Origin: Pseudomonas sp. R84
GTDB taxonomy: Bacteria; Pseudomonadota; Gammaproteobacteria; Pseudomonadales; Pseudomonadaceae
Assembly: GCF_009834515.1 (NCBI RefSeq)
Contig: NZ_CP019426.1
Coordinates: 6,031,501 to 6,095,500 of the forward strand
Direction of reading: 5' to 3'
DNA: 64,000 bases
The notes beneath the pieces are model-generated. The model saw only the letters and a list, made by a program, of their open reading frames with translations, was not told the origin of the DNA and did not search any database. The first letter of the stretch is position 1; every line of letters starts with the position of its first letter. Of the stretch, positions 34,794-44,150 are shown in pieces. Made by a program: the position numbers and the translations under genes.

Positions 34794-36497
34794 ATGACTC
34801 AAGAATACGACTACATCATCATAGGGGCCGGCTCTGCAGGTAACACACTTGCGACCCGTCTGACTGAAGACGCCGGCGTCACCGTTCTGCTGCTTGAAGC
34901 AGGCGGCCCGGACTACCGTTTCGACTTCCGCACGCAAATGCCGGCGGCACTGGCATTCCCGCTGCAAGGTCGTCGTTACAACTGGGCGTACGAAACCGAT
35001 CCAGAGCCACACATGGACGGTCGTCGGATGGAATGCGGTCGCGGCAAAGGCCTCGGCGGTTCCTCGCTGATCAACGGCATGTGCTACATCCGCGGTAACG
35101 CGATGGACTACGACGGCTGGGCGAAACTGCCAGGCCTGGAAAACTGGTCGTACCTCGACTGCCTGCCGTACTTCCGCAAAGCCGAAACCCGCGACATCGG
35201 CCCGAACGACTACCACGGTGGTGAAGGCCCGGTCAGCGTGACCACGCCGAAGGCGGGCAACAACCCGCTGTTCCACGCCATGGTTGAAGCCGGCGTGCAA
35301 GCCGGTTACCCGCGCACCGAAGACCTGAACGGTTACCAGCAGGAAGGCTTCGGCCCGATGGACCGCACCGTGACGCCGAACGGCCGTCGTGCATCCACCG
35401 CCCGTGGTTACCTCGACACCGCGAAAAAGCGTTCGACCCTGACCATCGTCACCCACGCCCTGACCGACAAGATCCTGTTCGAAGGCAAGCGTGCCGTTGG
35501 CGTGCGTTACCTGGTCGGCGACGCCGAAGAGCGCGTTGAAGTCAAAGCGCGCAAAGAAGTGCTGCTGTGCTCCGGCGCCATCGCTTCGCCGCAGATTCTG
35601 CAGCGCTCCGGTGTCGGCCCTGCCGAACTGCTGAAGTCGCTCGACATCCCGGTGGTTCACGATCTGCCAGGCGTCGGTGAAAACCTGCAGGATCACCTTG
35701 AGCTGTACTTGCAATATGCGTGCACCCAGCCGGTTTCGCTGTACCCGTCGCTGCTCTGGTACAACCAGCCAGCCATCGGTGCCGAGTGGCTGTTCAACGG
35801 CACCGGCATCGGCGCCAGCAACCAGTTCGAAGCCGGCGGTTTCATCCGTTCGCGTCCGGAATTCGAATGGCCGAACATCCAGTACCACTTCCTGCCGGTA
35901 GCGATTAACTACAACGGCAGCAACGGTGTGAAAGAGCACGGTTTCCAGGCGCACATGGGTTCCATGCGTTCGCCAAGCCGTGGTCGCATCCAGGCCAAGT
36001 CGAAAGACCCGCGCCAGCACCCGAGCATCCTGTTCAACTACATGGCCACCGAGCAGGACTGGCAGGAATTCCGCGACGGCATCCGCCTGACCCGCGAAAT
36101 CATGCAACAGCCTGCGCTCGACGCCTTCCGTGGCCGCGAAATCAGCCCGGGCATCGAAGTGCAAACCGATGAGCAACTCGACAAGTTCATCCGCGAGCAC
36201 GCCGAAACCGCGTTCCACCCGTCCTGCTCGTGCAAGATGGGCACCGACGAGATGGCTGTGGTGGATGGCGAAGGTCGCGTGCACGGCATGCAGAGCCTGC
36301 GTGTGGTCGATGCCTCGATCATGCCGATCATCACCACCGGCAACCTCAACGCGCCGACGATCATGATCGCCGAGAAAATCGCCGACAAGATCCGTGGCCG
36401 CCAGCCGCTGCCGCGTAGCACCGCTGCTTACTATGTAGCGGGCGATGCGCCGGTAAAGGGCAAGCCGATGCGTGATATCACCCCGGTTGCTCAGTAA
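34794..36497 (+). CDS. betA: Choline dehydrogenase
   Basis: A 567-residue FAD-dependent GMC oxidoreductase that oxidises choline to betaine aldehyde, probably membrane-associated. The dinucleotide motif [16 protein letters not shown] lies at the N-terminus, [11 protein letters not shown] (about 95) and [17 protein letters not shown] (about 263) are the two GMC signatures, and the active-site histidine is in [11 protein letters not shown] (about 470). The ATG at 34794 follows CAGGAG. It ends the betIBA operon; a REP doublet follows. Confidence 0.96.
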   Translation: MTQEYDYIIIGAGSAGNTLATRLTEDAGVTVLLLEAGGPDYRFDFRTQMPAALAFPLQGRRYNWAYETDPEPHMDGRRMECGRGKGLGGSSLINGMCYIRGNAMDYDGWAKLPGLENWSYLDCLPYFRKAETRDIGPNDYHGGEGPVSVTTPKAGNNPLFHAMVEAGVQAGYPRTEDLNGYQQEGFGPMDRTVTPNGRRASTARGYLDTAKKRSTLTIVTHALTDKILFEGKRAVGVRYLVGDAEERVEVKARKEVLLCSGAIASPQILQRSGVGPAELLKSLDIPVVHDLPGVGENLQDHLELYLQYACTQPVSLYPSLLWYNQPAIGAEWLFNGTGIGASNQFEAGGFIRSRPEFEWPNIQYHFLPVAINYNGSNGVKEHGFQAHMGSMRSPSRGRIQAKSKDPRQHPSILFNYMATEQDWQEFRDGIRLTREIMQQPALDAFRGREISPGIEVQTDEQLDKFIREHAETAFHPSCSCKMGTDEMAVVDGEGRVHGMQSLRVVDASIMPIITTGNLNAPTIMIAEKIADKIRGRQPLPRSTAAYYVAGDAPVKGKPMRDITPVAQ

Positions 36498-36520
36498 GAC
36501 TTGGTACCGCATCAAGGCTG

Positions 36521-36612
36521 ATCGCGAGCAGGCTCACTCCTACAAGGATCTCCAGTGAACACAAACTCTGTGGACACTGGAGATTAACTGTAGGAGTGAG
36601 CCTGCTCGCGAT
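36521..36612. repeat. REP doublet, 'TGTAGGAGTGAGCCTGCTCGCG' family
   Basis: Inverted arms ATCGCGAGCAGGCTCACTCC (from 36521) and GGAGTGAGCCTGCTCGCGAT (to 36612) after betA. The loop has its own inverted repeat, CTCCAGTG...CACTGGAG. Confidence 0.9.
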
Positions 36613-36777
36613 GAGGCCCTACAATTCAGCACAAATCCCTCTGCTTCAAGTAAATCCTCCTACACCCCCTCTTCACTTGATCCTACCCCCACGCAGGCCT
36701 ACTCTAGACCTCGCGCAACCGTTTCACCCCCTCCCCGCCGCCGCTTTACCGCTTCCCCCTGACAAGGAGGTTCCCGA

Positions 36778-38220
36778 ATGTTCGATTTCCACCCCCAGCT
36801 CAAGCAGCGCTTCGCTGCCTTGCGCACGGGCGCTGAGTTCTTTTCCCTGCGGTATGTACGCGAGTCCGGGCAGTACCTGTCAGTGCGCAAGAACGTCGCC
36901 GAACCGCCGAGCCTGAGCCGCGACGAAGGCGCAATGCTCACCGTGCGCGTCAATGGCGTTGAGGCCTACGCGGCGACCAACGATCTCTCGCAACAAGGCC
37001 TGCAAGCCGCGCTTGAACGCGCTGAGATTCAGGCCCGCCGCCTGAAGCCGCACGCCTTGCTCGACCTGCGCGATCAGCCAGTGTCCAGCGATCGCGCTGA
37101 TTACTTTTCGCCCAATCTTGAACAACCCTTCCCGTCCCTGAGCGAATGCTTCGAGCTGCTCGGCGCGGAATCCGCCTCGGTGCCAAAGGATGAGCGCCTG
37201 GTGAATTGGCAAGTGAGCATCGGCATTACTCACGTCGAACAGATCTATCTGAGCAGCGCCGGGGCTGAATTGCGTCAGGCCCAGCGCTTCGTCTACCCGG
37301 GCCTTGACGTCACCGCTTACGACGGCAACGACAGCCAGACCCGCAGCCTCGGCCGCGAGAACTTCGGCCAACAGGGCGGCGCAGACGTTATCAGCCGCTG
37401 CGGTTTGATCGGTGCCGGCCCACAGGTTGCCGATCAGGCGCTGCAACTGCTGCTTGCACCGAATACCCCGCAAGGCCCGCGCGACCTGCTGTTGATGCCC
37501 GATCAAATGATGCTGCAAATCCACGAATCCATCGGCCACCCGCTGGAACTCGACCGCATCCTCGGTGATGAACGCAATTACGCCGGCACCAGTTTCGTCA
37601 AAGCCAGCGACTTCGGCAGCCTGCAATACGGCTCGAAACTGCTCAACGTGACGTTCGATCCGGGCATTCCCGAAGAACTCGCCAGCTATGGCCACGATGA
37701 CGATGGCAGCAAGGCCAGCAAACAATTCCTGATCCGCGATGGCCTGTTGTTGCGCCCGCTGGGCGGTGCGCTGTCGCAATTCCGCGCCGGTCTTGATGGC
37801 GTTGCCAACAGCCGCGCTTGCGGCTGGAACCGGCCGCCGATCGACCGCATGGCCAACCTCAACATCGAGCCGGGCGATCAGCCGCTGAACAAACTGATCG
37901 AAGGCATCGAGCACGGCATCCTGATGAGCACCAACCGCTCATGGTCGATCGACGATGCGCGCAACAAATTCCAGTTCGGCTGTGAATGGGGCCAGTTGAT
38001 CGAGAACGGTGAACTCAAAGGTGTGGTGAAAAACCCGAACTACCGGGCAATTTCCGCGCACTTCTGGAAAAGCCTGCGCGCCGTCGGCGACGCCAACACC
38101 GTCAAGGTGCTGGGCACGCCGAACTGCGGCAAGGGCGAACCAAACCAGGTGATCCGCGTCGGCCACGCTTCGCCGGCCTGCGTATTCAGCAACGTTGATG
38201 TATTTGGGGGAGACGCCTGA
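36778..38220 (+). CDS. TldD/PmbA-family metalloprotease-like protein, TldD-type
   Basis: A 480-residue protein of the TldD family, which forms a heterodimeric zinc protease with PmbA/TldE. The metal motif is HESIGHPLELD (HExxxH, about residue 245). After it come RDGLLLRPLGGALSQ and the C-terminal VIRVGHASPACVF, near the family end. The ATG at 36778 follows AAGGAGG. The stop overlaps the next start by one base (TGATG), so the two subunits are made together. It is diverged from the canonical E. coli TldD pair, which is normally encoded elsewhere in Pseudomonas. Known substrates of the canonical enzyme are microcin B17, CcdA and modified peptides; the substrate here is unknown. Confidence 0.85.
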   Translation: MFDFHPQLKQRFAALRTGAEFFSLRYVRESGQYLSVRKNVAEPPSLSRDEGAMLTVRVNGVEAYAATNDLSQQGLQAALERAEIQARRLKPHALLDLRDQPVSSDRADYFSPNLEQPFPSLSECFELLGAESASVPKDERLVNWQVSIGITHVEQIYLSSAGAELRQAQRFVYPGLDVTAYDGNDSQTRSLGRENFGQQGGADVISRCGLIGAGPQVADQALQLLLAPNTPQGPRDLLLMPDQMMLQIHESIGHPLELDRILGDERNYAGTSFVKASDFGSLQYGSKLLNVTFDPGIPEELASYGHDDDGSKASKQFLIRDGLLLRPLGGALSQFRAGLDGVANSRACGWNRPPIDRMANLNIEPGDQPLNKLIEGIEHGILMSTNRSWSIDDARNKFQFGCEWGQLIENGELKGVVKNPNYRAISAHFWKSLRAVGDANTVKVLGTPNCGKGEPNQVIRVGHASPACVFSNVDVFGGDA

Positions 38221-39557
38221 TGAGCATTTCGAAGTGTCAGTCCGACGCCTTCAAGGTCATGGTCAATTGGCTGCGCGACAGCGTGCGCGAGCCGGAGCAG
38301 TTCACCCTCAGCTACGCCGCCGAATCCTCGGCGTTCGTGCGTTTCAACCACGCCAAAGTGCGTCAGGCCGGGCAAGTACAGCAAGCCAACATCGTTCTGA
38401 AGCTGATCAACGACGGGCGTCACGCCGACCTGCAAGTCACCCTGTCCGGCGATCAGGAAGGCGATCTGCGACGCCTCGCCGAAGGCCTGCAGCAACTGCG
38501 CGAAACCCTGCCGCTGCTGCCGCAGGATCCGTATCTGTTGCTCAACCACACCGGCTGGCAGAGCCAGAACGTGCAGGAGCATCCGCTGCCGGACACCGAA
38601 CAGGTTGTCGATGAAATCTGCGCCGCTGCTGAAGGTCTGGACTTGGTGGGCTTCTATGCCGCTGGCCCGATCAGCCGTGGTTTCGCCAGTTCTTCAGGGG
38701 CGTTCGGTTGGCATCAGGCCAACAGCTTCAACTTCGATTTCAGCCTGTTCCACGACAACGGTGAAGCGGTTAAGGCCAGCTACGCCGGGCATGACTGGAG
38801 CAGCGAAGGTTTCGCCAAGCGCTTTGCTCAGGCACGTGAGCAACTGGAGTTTCTCGGCCGTCCGCTGCGCACCTTGGCGCCGGGGCAGTACCGCGCGTAT
38901 CTGGCACCGGCAGCGCTGGAAGAAATCATGGGCATGTTGAGCTGGGGCGGTTTCTCGGCGCAGTCGATTGCCAGCAAAAGCAGCCCATTGCAGAAGTTGT
39001 ATGTCGGCGATCAGGCATTCAGTCCGCTGGTGTCGCTGGATGAGAAAGTCAGCGAATCGTTGAGTCCGGCGTTTTCCGGCGAAGGTTATCCACGCAGTGA
39101 TTTGCGTTTGATCGTCGAAGGCAAGGCTGGCGATCAACTGGTCGGCTCACGCAGTGCCGCTGAATACGGTCTGGCCGCCAACGGTGCCGGCGGCGGTGAA
39201 ATGCCCAGTGCGTTGAACATGGCGGCGGGGGAGCTGTCGCAAGCAGAGATCCTCAAGCAGTTGGGTACCGGGCTGTACATCAGCAACCTGTGGTACCTGA
39301 ACTACTCGGATCAACCGGCGGCGCGCATGACTGGCATGACCCGCTTCGCGACTTTCTGGGTCGAAAACGGCGAGATCCAGGCACCGGTCAGCACCATGCG
39401 TTTCGATGACAGCGCCTACAGCCTGCTCGGTTCGCAGCTCGAAGCGCTGACCGCCGAGCGCGAGTTGCTGCTGTCCGCGAGCACCTACAGCCAGCGCAAT
39501 ACTTCCTCGGCGTTGCTGCCGGGGGCGCTGGTCAGCCGTTTGACCCTGACCCTATAA
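38220..39557 (+). CDS. TldD/PmbA-family protein, PmbA/TldE-type partner
   Basis: A 445-residue second subunit coupled to the preceding gene. It lacks the HExxxH motif, as expected for the non-catalytic partner. It has YGLAANGAGGGEMPSALNM and GLYISNLWYLNYSDQPAARM near residues 320-360, matching the PmbA C-terminal domain that completes the substrate cleft. The ATG at 38220 overlaps the upstream TGA and follows GGGGGAG. The pair stands alone between betA and an MFS gene. Confidence 0.85.
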   Translation: MSISKCQSDAFKVMVNWLRDSVREPEQFTLSYAAESSAFVRFNHAKVRQAGQVQQANIVLKLINDGRHADLQVTLSGDQEGDLRRLAEGLQQLRETLPLLPQDPYLLLNHTGWQSQNVQEHPLPDTEQVVDEICAAAEGLDLVGFYAAGPISRGFASSSGAFGWHQANSFNFDFSLFHDNGEAVKASYAGHDWSSEGFAKRFAQAREQLEFLGRPLRTLAPGQYRAYLAPAALEEIMGMLSWGGFSAQSIASKSSPLQKLYVGDQAFSPLVSLDEKVSESLSPAFSGEGYPRSDLRLIVEGKAGDQLVGSRSAAEYGLAANGAGGGEMPSALNMAAGELSQAEILKQLGTGLYISNLWYLNYSDQPAARMTGMTRFATFWVENGEIQAPVSTMRFDDSAYSLLGSQLEALTAERELLLSASTYSQRNTSSALLPGALVSRLTLTL

Positions 39558-39568
39558 ACGCAAGACCT

Positions 39569-39658
39569 GTGGGAGCGAGCCTGCTCGCGAAAGCGGTAGC
39601 TCAGTCGACATCAATGTGTTGAATGAAATGGCCTCTTCGCGAGCAGGCTCGCTCCCAC
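39569..39658. repeat. REP doublet, 'GTGGGAGCGAGCCTGCTCGCGA' family
   Basis: GTGGGAGCGAGCCTGCTCGC (from 39569) and GCGAGCAGGCTCGCTCCCAC (to 39658), in the gap between the PmbA-type gene and the MFS gene. Confidence 0.9.
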
Positions 39659-39710
39659 ACTGACCGTGCTCGACCTTGGATTTGTATTAACTCCAACGAC
39701 AAGAGGTTCC

Positions 39711-41138
39711 ATGCCCAACCGCCCGCCTCTCGACGCCATCACCGCCCGCTGGTTGCCGTGGGTCGTCGCTATCGCTTTCTTCATGCAGTCCCTCGACGGG
39801 ACCATCCTTAACACCGCGCTGCCGGCCATGGCTCGCGATCTGGCCGAAGATCCGTTGCGCATGCAAGGTGTAGTGATCTCCTACATGCTCACCGTGGCGT
39901 TGCTGATCCCGGCCTCTGGCTGGATCGCCGATCGCTTCGGCACCAAGAAGATCTTCTTCGGCGCGATCCTGCTGTTCAGCTTCGGCTCACTGCTCTGCGC
40001 CTTGTCGAGCAGCCTGAGCATGCTGATAGGCGCCCGTGTCATTCAGGGCCTGGGCGGCGCACTGATGCTGCCGGTCGGGCGTTTGGTCGTCCTGCGCGCC
40101 TATCCGCGATCCGAACTGGTGCGGATCATGGGCTTCATCACCATCCCCGGCCTGCTCGGCCCGCTGATCGGCCCGACCATGGGCGGCTGGATGGTCGAAT
40201 ACCTGACGTGGCACTGGATCTTCCTGATCAACCTGCCGGTCGGCGTGATCGGTTGCTACGCGGTGTGGAAGTTCATTCCCGACCTGCGCGGCACCGAGCG
40301 CACCCGCTTCGATAGTCTCGGCTTCCTGCTGTTCGGCGCGGCGATGATTCTGATCACCATCGCCATGGAAGGCCTCGGCGAGTTGCACCTGCCGCACCTG
40401 CGGGTGATGTTGCTGCTGTTCGGCGGCATGGCCTGTCTGGCCGCGTACTGGTTGCGCGCCGGGCACATCGAAAACCCGCTGTTCGCACCGTCGCTGTTCA
40501 AGACCCGGACGTTTGCCGTCGGCATTCTCGGCAACCTCTTCGCGCGTTTGGGCAGCGGTGCTCTGCCGTTTCTGGTGCCGTTGCTGTTGCAAGTGGCGCT
40601 CGGTTATTCACCGTCGCAGGCGGGGATGAGCATGCTGCCGCTGGCCGCGGCGGCGATGATCGCCAAGTGGGTCGCACGGCCGCTGATCGAACGGCTCGGT
40701 TATCGCATCGTCCTCACCGGCAACACCTTGGCACTGGGGATCATGCTGGCGAGCATGGGCCTGGTCAGCGAGCAGACGCCGTACTGGCTGCTGTTGTGTC
40801 TGCTGGCGATTCTCGGCGCGATCAACTCGCTGCAATTCACCGCGATGAACACCGTGACCCTGATCGACCTCGACGATGCGAGCGCCAGTAGCGGCAACAG
40901 CTTGCTCTCGGTGGTGGCGCAATTATCGTTGAGCCTGGGGGTGGCGTGCGCCGGTGCGTTGCTCGGCGGGTTTACCGCAGAGATCGGTAACGATGGCGTG
41001 GAGACCGTGCTCGGTGCGTTCCAGCTGACCTTCGTCACCGTCGGCATCATGGCGATGCTCGCTGCGACGATCTTCTCGCAACTGTCGAAACAAGACGGTC
41101 GGCGTGCCAAACGCCCGCAAGAACACATCGAACATTAA
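39711..41138 (+). CDS. MFS drug transporter, DHA2 family (14 TM, HsrA/EmrB-like)
   Basis: A 475-residue major facilitator with about 14 hydrophobic helices. The first helix contains MQSLDGTILNTALPAMARDL, the DHA2 signature, and SGWIADRFGTKKIF is the loop 2-3 motif. RVIQGLGGALMLPVGRLVVL and PGLLGPLIGPTMGGWMVEY (antiporter motif C region) follow. The ATG at 39711 follows AAGAGG. The length and pattern resemble E. coli HsrA. It probably exports toxic hydrophobic compounds by proton antiport; the substrate is unknown. Confidence 0.9.
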   Translation: MPNRPPLDAITARWLPWVVAIAFFMQSLDGTILNTALPAMARDLAEDPLRMQGVVISYMLTVALLIPASGWIADRFGTKKIFFGAILLFSFGSLLCALSSSLSMLIGARVIQGLGGALMLPVGRLVVLRAYPRSELVRIMGFITIPGLLGPLIGPTMGGWMVEYLTWHWIFLINLPVGVIGCYAVWKFIPDLRGTERTRFDSLGFLLFGAAMILITIAMEGLGELHLPHLRVMLLLFGGMACLAAYWLRAGHIENPLFAPSLFKTRTFAVGILGNLFARLGSGALPFLVPLLLQVALGYSPSQAGMSMLPLAAAAMIAKWVARPLIERLGYRIVLTGNTLALGIMLASMGLVSEQTPYWLLLCLLAILGAINSLQFTAMNTVTLIDLDDASASSGNSLLSVVAQLSLSLGVACAGALLGGFTAEIGNDGVETVLGAFQLTFVTVGIMAMLAATIFSQLSKQDGRRAKRPQEHIEH

Positions 41139-41218
41139 CCACTGTTCGTCCAGAACTTTCGAAGAAAGTGGCACGGGGCTGCTACACTGCGCGACATTTT
41201 GTTTTGCAGGCCAGTCCC

Positions 41219-42604
41219 GTGACCACCATCGCCACCGCTTTTAATACTCTGCCGCTGTCCGCCGCCATGCTGGCTAACCTCGAATCCCTCGGTTATGCCC
41301 AGATGACGCCGATCCAGGCGCAGAGCTTGCCGGTGATCCTCAAGGGGATGGACCTGATCGCCCAGGCCAAGACCGGCAGCGGCAAGACCGCCGCGTTCGG
41401 TATCGGCCTGCTGAACCCGATCAACCCGCGCTACTTCGGTTGCCAGGCACTGGTGATCTGCCCGACCCGTGAGCTGGCCGACCAGGTCGCCAAGGAAATC
41501 CGTCGTCTGGCCCGTGCCGAAGACAACATCAAAGTGCTGACCCTGTGCGGCGGCGTGTCGTTCGGCCCGCAGATCGCTTCGCTGGAACACGGCGCGCACA
41601 TCATCGTCGGCACCCCTGGCCGTATCCAGCAGCACCTGCGCAAGGGTTCACTGGTCCTCGATGGCCTGAACACGCTGATCCTCGACGAAGCCGATCGCAT
41701 GCTCGACATGGGTTTCTACGACGCCATTGAAGACATCATCATCAAGACCCCGGAGCGTCGTCAGACCCTGCTGTTCTCCGCGACTTACCCGGTGGGCATC
41801 AAGCAACTGGCGTCGAAATTCATGCGTGATCCGCAAACGGTGAAAGCCGAAGCGTTCCACGATGACACGCAGATCGAGCAGCGGTTCTACGAGATCTCCC
41901 CGGAAGACCGCATGAGCGTGGTGACCAAAGTCCTGCACCACTTCCGCCCGGCTTCATGCGTGGCGTTCTGCTTTACCAAGCAGCAGGTTCAGGAAACCGT
42001 AGATCACCTGACTGCCAAAGGCATTTCCGCTGTCGGCCTGCACGGCGATCTGGAACAGCGTGATCGCGATCAGGTGCTGGCAATGTTCGCCAACCGCAGT
42101 ACTTCGGTACTGGTTGCCACCGACGTCGCCGCACGCGGTCTGGACATTGATGCGCTGGACATGGTGATCAACGTCGAACTGGCGCGCGATTCGGAAATCC
42201 ACATTCACCGCGTTGGCCGTACCGGTCGTGCTGGCGAGAAAGGCATCGCGATCAGCCTGGTTGCTCCGGGTGAAGCGCACCGCGCGCAAGCCATCGAACA
42301 GCTGCAGAAATCGCCGCTCAACTGGGATCAGGTCGATAACCTCAAGTCCCAGGGCCTCGCCCCGCTGCAGCCGCCGATGACCACGCTGTGCATCGGTGCT
42401 GGTCGTAAAGACAAGGTTCGCCCGGGCGACATTCTCGGTGCATTGACTGGCGACGCCGGCATTCCCGGTGCACAGGTGGGCAAGATCGCCATCTTCGATT
42501 TCCAGGCTTATGTAGCCGTGGACCGCACCGTGGCCATGCAGGCCTTGCAGCGTCTGAACGACGGCAAGATCAAAGGCCGTTCGCTGCGCGTTCGCATCCT
42601 TTAA
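41219..42604 (+). CDS. dbpA: ATP-dependent RNA helicase DbpA
   Basis: A 461-residue DEAD-box helicase acting in 50S ribosome assembly, where the E. coli protein is directed to hairpin 92 of 23S rRNA. Motifs are TPIQAQSLP (Q motif), AKTGSGKT, PTRELADQ, LDEADRMLDMG, FSATYP, ARGLDIDALD and HRVGRTGRAG. The C-terminal 75 residues (LCIGAGRKDKVRPGDILGAL, VGKIAIFDFQAYVAVDR) form the DbpA RNA-binding domain, which identifies the subfamily. The start is a GTG at 41219, chosen because it gives the usual N-terminus; the frame upstream is not family-like. Confidence 0.93.
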   Translation: MTTIATAFNTLPLSAAMLANLESLGYAQMTPIQAQSLPVILKGMDLIAQAKTGSGKTAAFGIGLLNPINPRYFGCQALVICPTRELADQVAKEIRRLARAEDNIKVLTLCGGVSFGPQIASLEHGAHIIVGTPGRIQQHLRKGSLVLDGLNTLILDEADRMLDMGFYDAIEDIIIKTPERRQTLLFSATYPVGIKQLASKFMRDPQTVKAEAFHDDTQIEQRFYEISPEDRMSVVTKVLHHFRPASCVAFCFTKQQVQETVDHLTAKGISAVGLHGDLEQRDRDQVLAMFANRSTSVLVATDVAARGLDIDALDMVINVELARDSEIHIHRVGRTGRAGEKGIAISLVAPGEAHRAQAIEQLQKSPLNWDQVDNLKSQGLAPLQPPMTTLCIGAGRKDKVRPGDILGALTGDAGIPGAQVGKIAIFDFQAYVAVDRTVAMQALQRLNDGKIKGRSLRVRIL

Positions 42605-42620
42605 GAACAACGTAACTCCC

Positions 42621-42707
42621 CTGTAGGAGCTGCCGCAGGCTGCGATCTTTTGACTTTGTTTTTTAAGAGCAAGATCAAAAGATCGCAGCCTGCGGCAGCT
42701 CCTACAG
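42621..42707. repeat. REP doublet, 'GGAGCTGCCGCAGGCTGCGATC' family
   Basis: CTGTAGGAGCTGCCGCAGGC (from 42621) and GCCTGCGGCAGCTCCTACAG (to 42707) around an AT-rich centre, directly after dbpA. Confidence 0.9.
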
Positions 42708-42741
42708 TTCGTTTTGTGGTGACATTTCTGAGGACACCGTT

Positions 42742-43920
42742 TTGCGCTCTACCGAAGTCGTGATCATTGGCGCTGGCGCCGCTGGGTTGATGTGTGCACT
42801 GACCGCCGCCGGGCGTGGGCGTCAGGTGTTGCTGCTCGACCACGCGAACAAGGCCGGCAAGAAAATCCTGATGTCGGGCGGTGGCCGCTGCAATTTCACC
42901 AATATGTACACCGAGCCGAGCAATTTCCTCTCGCAGAACCCACATTTCTGCAAATCCGCTCTGGCGCGCTACACACAGTGGGATTTCATCGGCATGGTCG
43001 GCAAACACGCGGTGCCGTACCACGAAAAAAAACTCGGCCAGCTGTTCTGCGATAACAAATCCAGCGACATTCTCGAAATGCTCCTCAACGAGTGCGATCA
43101 GGCCGGCGTCGAGCTGCATCTGGACACGTCGATTCAGACCATCGAGAAGGTCGAGAGCGGTTACCTGCTCGACACCACCCTCGGCCAGATTCAGTGCCAG
43201 TCGCTGGTAATCGCCACCGGCGGTCTGTCGATCCCGACGCTGGGCGCCACCGGTTTCGGTTATCAGGTCGCCAAGCAGTTCGGCCACGAATTGCTGCCGA
43301 CCCGCGCCGGGCTGGTACCGTTTACCATCACCGATCAGCTCAAGGAACTCTGCACCGAGCTGTCCGGAACGTCGGTGGATTGTCTGGTCAGCTGCAACGA
43401 ACAGAGCTTTCGCGAGAACATCCTGTTCACTCACCGTGGCCTCAGTGGCCCGGCGATTTTGCAGATTTCCTCGTTCTGGGAATCCGGCGACACGGTGGAG
43501 ATCAACCTGCTGCCGGATCATGACGCGGCGAGCTGGCTGCAACAGCAAGTGGCCGAGCGTCCGAACAGTGAATTGAAAACTCTGCTGGGTGAGATTTTCA
43601 CCAAGAAGATGGCCAATCTGCTGGCGGACAACTGGTTTGTGTCTAAGCCGATGAAGCAGTACACCCACGCCGAACTGGCGGAGATCGCCGAGAAGCTGGG
43701 CAGCTGGAAAGTCGTGCCGGCGGGGACTGAAGGTTATCGCACGGCCGAAGTGACCCTCGGCGGCGTCGACACCCGCGAAGTGTCGTCGAAAACCATGGAA
43801 TCGCTGAAAAGCCCGGGCCTGTACTTTATCGGCGAAGTGCTCGACGTCACCGGCCACCTGGGCGGCTTCAACTTCCAGTGGGCCTGGGCCTCCGGTTACG
43901 CTGCCGCGCAGTACGCTTAA
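42742..43920 (+). CDS. HI0933/YhiN-family flavoprotein (NAD(P)/FAD-dependent oxidoreductase)
   Basis: A 392-residue flavoprotein. It begins MRSTEVVIIGAGAAGLMCAL (FAD-binding), followed by KAGKKILMSGGGRCNFTN, the hallmark of the HI0933/BaiN family, and FQWAWASGYAAAQ at the C-terminus. The start is a TTG at 42742 with AGGA seven bases before it; no ATG is suitably placed. The biochemical role of the family is poorly known (BaiN reduces bile acid intermediates in Clostridium). It is a single gene between REP doublets. Confidence 0.87.
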   Translation: MRSTEVVIIGAGAAGLMCALTAAGRGRQVLLLDHANKAGKKILMSGGGRCNFTNMYTEPSNFLSQNPHFCKSALARYTQWDFIGMVGKHAVPYHEKKLGQLFCDNKSSDILEMLLNECDQAGVELHLDTSIQTIEKVESGYLLDTTLGQIQCQSLVIATGGLSIPTLGATGFGYQVAKQFGHELLPTRAGLVPFTITDQLKELCTELSGTSVDCLVSCNEQSFRENILFTHRGLSGPAILQISSFWESGDTVEINLLPDHDAASWLQQQVAERPNSELKTLLGEIFTKKMANLLADNWFVSKPMKQYTHAELAEIAEKLGSWKVVPAGTEGYRTAEVTLGGVDTREVSSKTMESLKSPGLYFIGEVLDVTGHLGGFNFQWAWASGYAAAQYA

Positions 43921-43941
43921 CTGAAGGCCAAATACAAAACC

Positions 43942-44033
43942 CTGTAGGAGTGAGCCTGCTCGCGATAGCGGTGAATCAGTCGATGAATGCATTGGCTGAC
44001 ACACCGCTATCGCGAGCAGGCTCACTCCTACAG
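43942..44033. repeat. REP doublet, 'TGTAGGAGTGAGCCTGCTCGCG' family
   Basis: CTGTAGGAGTGAGCCTGCTC (from 43942) and GAGCAGGCTCACTCCTACAG (to 44033), with arms extending to CGCGATAGCGGTG and CACCGCTATCGCG. Confidence 0.9.
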
Positions 44034-44150
44034 TTGTTATGTGTGATGCAGTAAGGAACACTTTTTGCTGTCAGATGTGATCGGCGCCATTGCGTCGGCG
44101 TCATTACTGGCTCAATTTAGCGGCATCGCCTCGGAAGGCCTTCGCACTTC

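Noticed and set aside
34782..36515. Minus-strand 577-codon frame opposite betA
   Set aside because: Shadow of betA caused by third-position GC; no family features.
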